From Rhodothermales bacterium (GTDB taxonomy: Bacteria; Bacteroidota; Rhodothermia; Rhodothermales; VXPQ01), in assembly GCA_951812335.1 (NCBI GenBank), contig OX638293.1, forward strand, positions 2,030,731 through 2,094,730: 64,000 bases of DNA. Direction: 5' to 3'. The translations under genes were made by a program, and so were the position numbers. Positions 61,685 to 64,000 of the stretch are shown piece by piece (within the stretch, counting starts at the first letter, position 1; each line of letters begins with the position of its first letter). The notes below the pieces were generated by a model. That model did no database searches. It was not told the origin of the DNA and worked only from the letters and a program-made list of their open reading frames with translations.

Positions 61685-64000
61685 ATGAGACCTGCATCCT
61701 GGATCGTCGCGGGTATGGTGGCTTTAACGGTCTCGCTGCTGACGCTGAGCGCGTGCGACGACGGGGCGCTGACGGGCCTGGACGATGTCGATCCGTCTGC
61801 GGGGGCTAATGCGCGTGTCGCCCCCGGGGACAGTACGGCCCGTGCAGGCGGCGTTCCAGGAGAGGGCGCGTCTTCCCTGGATCGGTATGCGCTTTTGGGT
61901 CGGATCTTGAGCGCCGACGGCAATCCGGATAGCGTGCGCGTACATGTCAAATCCTGGCATACGGATTATAACGAGACCGGTTACGCTACGCTCGGCATAC
62001 CTGCGAAGGGTACGATATACCACTGGGGGGCCGCGCATTCGGAGGGGGTAGATATCCATGGAGAGGGAGGCGTTCCCGCGCTTGGACGGGATGCTTTGTA
62101 CGCCCTCTCTTTCGATAGTCCTGCGAGAGGCGATGCGTTACTGGTCCTTTTGCCCTCCGCTGTCGATGTCGATACCGATACGTATTTCACATGGGATAAC
62201 GGCGATATCGCTATTACGTCCCAGGCCATCGGGGCCAGGACGCATATCCTTGAGGATATATCGAGTTATAACGATATTGGGTGGAGAAAAGCCGTTTGCG
62301 CGGGCGGTCGGTTCGGACGAATCGTTTTCGAGGGAGATAGCCTGGATGTGTCTACCGTGTTGCACCGTCGTTTTTATGGCGCCATATCCGGCGAAGCGAC
62401 AGGGGAGATACCGAAAGACGTTTCGGGCTGCGGAACGTCTTCGGATGCTTTCGATGTGCAATTGCTTGGATTCGCGGACGACGATGCGTACCAGATGATC
62501 GATTGGCGTCCGATCGTTTCGGAATCTGTATCGCAATCGGTATCCGGGAAGAGTTCGACGGCGAGTGCGACCGCCAGCGGCAACGGATTGAACCGGTCAA
62601 AACCGGCGGCCCATGCGCCTGCTTCGGTGAATTTGTCGGCGTCCACGGTTAATCAGTCTACTTCGGTCACGTTTTCGGCCTCGCCGGACACGATTTGCAA
62701 AGGGTTATCGTCAACGCTTAGCTGGTCGTCCGAGCACACTACGAGCGTATCGATCGATCAGGGCATCGGTACGGTTGAGACCAAGGGTGAGCGATCGGTT
62801 TCTCCGGATAGGACGACGACGTACACGATCGTGGCGAGAGGTCCGGGAGGAAGCAAATTTGACCGTGCAACCGTGCAGGTTCATCTGCCTCCTTCGGTGA
62901 GTTTGTCCGCGTCTCCGGGCATGATCGATCCCGGGGGTAGTTCGACGCTTGTCTGGTCGTCCGAGCACGCTACGCTCGTATCGATCGATCAGGGCATCGG
63001 TTCGGTTGGGGCGTCGGGAGAGCGATCGGTTTCTCCGGATAGGACGACGACGTACACGATCGTGGCGACAAATCCGTGTGATACCGTTACGGACACGGTG
63101 GCGGTGACGGTGACGGCGGACGCTCAGAACGACAGAGCGGCGCTGGTCGCGCTCTACGACTCGACCGACGGGGACAATTGGAAAACCAATACCAATTGGA
63201 AAAGTAGCGCCGCCATCGGTACGTGGTACGGCGTCACGACCGATAACGCCGGACGGGTGATTTTTCTGAATCTCGACCGGAACTCCCTTTCAGGCTCGAT
63301 CCCGGCAGCGTTGGGCGACTTGACCAAGCTCGTGACACTGGATCTCTACGACAACTCCCTTTCGGGTTCGATCCCGGCAGCGTTGGGCGACTTAACCAAT
63401 CTCGAAAAACTGAGTCTCTACTACAACGACCTGACTGGTTCGATCCCGGCGGAGTTGGGCGACTTGACCAACCTCACGAGCCTGCATCTTTACAGCAACT
63501 CCCTTTCGGGTTCGATCCCGGCGGCGTTGGGCGACTTAACCAACCTCACGAACCTGAATCTCGGTGACAACGACCTTTCGGGATCGATCCCGGCAGAGTT
63601 GGGCGACTTGACCAACCTGACGACACTGTGGATCGGTGAGAACTCCCTTTCGGGTTCGATCCCGGCGGCGTTGGGCGACTTTACCAACCTCGAACACCTG
63701 CATCTCGGTGGCAACTCCCTTTCGGGCTCGATCCCGGCGGCGTTGGGCGACTTGACCAACCTCACGAGCCTGCATCTCTACAACAACTCCCTTTCGGGTT
63801 CGATCCCTGCGGCGTTGGGCGACTTGACCAACCTCAGGAACCTGCATCTCGGTGGCAACTCCCTGACGGGTTCGATTCCGGCGGCGTTAGGCGACTTGAC
63901 CAGCCTCCAAACTCTGCATCTCGGTGGCAACTCCCTGACGGGCTCGATCCCGGCGGCGTTGGGCGACTTGACCAGCCTCGAGGTACTGAGTCTCTTCGAG
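61685..64000 (+). CDS. LRR lipoprotein with Ig-like repeats (3' end outside window)
   Basis: An open frame of 772 codons runs from ATG 61685 to the window edge. The signal peptide ends with the lipobox LSAC (residue 24 Cys). Residues 30-300 are an unrecognised region that includes 'SYNDIGWRKAVCAGGRFGRI' and resembles a pilus-type or carbohydrate-binding domain only vaguely. Two Ig-like repeats, about 310-400 and 405-480, share 'SIDQGIG', 'GERSVSPDRTTTYTIVA' and 'LSASP'. An LRR cap ('DRAALVALYDSTDGDNWKTN') then leads into at least nine 24-residue LRRs ('SLSGSIPAALGDLTNLxxLxL'). The C-terminus is not visible. No T9SS domain can be assessed. Confidence 0.85.
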   Translation, partial: MRPASWIVAGMVALTVSLLTLSACDDGALTGLDDVDPSAGANARVAPGDSTARAGGVPGEGASSLDRYALLGRILSADGNPDSVRVHVKSWHTDYNETGYATLGIPAKGTIYHWGAAHSEGVDIHGEGGVPALGRDALYALSFDSPARGDALLVLLPSAVDVDTDTYFTWDNGDIAITSQAIGARTHILEDISSYNDIGWRKAVCAGGRFGRIVFEGDSLDVSTVLHRRFYGAISGEATGEIPKDVSGCGTSSDAFDVQLLGFADDDAYQMIDWRPIVSESVSQSVSGKSSTASATASGNGLNRSKPAAHAPASVNLSASTVNQSTSVTFSASPDTICKGLSSTLSWSSEHTTSVSIDQGIGTVETKGERSVSPDRTTTYTIVARGPGGSKFDRATVQVHLPPSVSLSASPGMIDPGGSSTLVWSSEHATLVSIDQGIGSVGASGERSVSPDRTTTYTIVATNPCDTVTDTVAVTVTADAQNDRAALVALYDSTDGDNWKTNTNWKSSAAIGTWYGVTTDNAGRVIFLNLDRNSLSGSIPAALGDLTKLVTLDLYDNSLSGSIPAALGDLTNLEKLSLYYNDLTGSIPAELGDLTNLTSLHLYSNSLSGSIPAALGDLTNLTNLNLGDNDLSGSIPAELGDLTNLTTLWIGENSLSGSIPAALGDFTNLEHLHLGGNSLSGSIPAALGDLTNLTSLHLYNNSLSGSIPAALGDLTNLRNLHLGGNSLTGSIPAALGDLTSLQTLHLGGNSLTGSIPAALGDLTSLEVLSLFE

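Overview
The window looks like chromosomal DNA (moderately high G+C by eye) from a Bacteroidota-related bacterium, most plausibly of the Rhodothermota/Balneolota kind. The evidence is three large secreted proteins ending in a type IX secretion (T9SS) sorting domain with an 'NYPNPF' core, several leucine-rich-repeat (LRR) surface proteins, a methylmalonyl-CoA mutase locus, and acidic or repetitive extensions on IF2, NusA and ribosomal protein S1. The lineage is an inference from gene content; no rRNA gene is present.

Layout. 1-3 kb: end of a glycosyltransferase, an RsbW-like ATPase and a membrane glycosyltransferase fused to a methyltransferase. 3-4 kb: a TetR regulator with five evenly spaced operator-like palindromes. 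4-9.2 kb: miaA, a gene fragment and a subtilase-LRR T9SS protein. 9.3-17 kb is the accessory zone: an IS3-family remnant, a tyrosine recombinase next to a dif-like 28-bp palindrome, a beta-barrel protein divergent from a small Cys-rich secreted protein, a lipoprotein esterase, an AlkD-like protein behind an orphan MazE-like antitoxin, an AAA/DUF4143 ATPase preceded by four 23-bp repeats, and a second IS remnant. 17-28 kb: metalloprotease-WD40 T9SS protein, copper ATPase, DUF5117-type metalloprotease, M24 peptidase, guaB, rluB. 28.8-43 kb: scpB-scpA, epimerase, M16 peptidase, then the information-processing cluster pnp, rpsO, ribF, truB, rbfA, infB, nusA, rimP (all minus strand, transcribed from rimP towards pnp) behind two tandem terminator-like hairpins. 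43-49 kb: nadB, prfB with a programmed +1 frameshift, an aminotransferase and a divergent aldehyde dehydrogenase. 49-57 kb: a 993-aa LRR T9SS protein, then meaB, a fused methylmalonyl-CoA mutase and an RNA methyltransferase with overlapping ends. 57-64 kb: cmk, rpsA, a decayed serA fragment and an LRR lipoprotein that runs off the window.

Cross-cutting observations. A dispersed element of about 254 bp, bounded by the inverted repeat GGATACTCTGATTAA, occurs at seven intergenic places as full, deleted, minimal or half copies, and its internal stem shows paired changes between copies. The most unusual items are this element, the TetR operator array, the recombinase with its dif-like site, the MutA-MutB fusion lacking the small-subunit B12-like domain, and the repeats before the DUF4143 ATPase. 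Translation and tRNA genes look ordinary and intact, apart from the recoded prfB.
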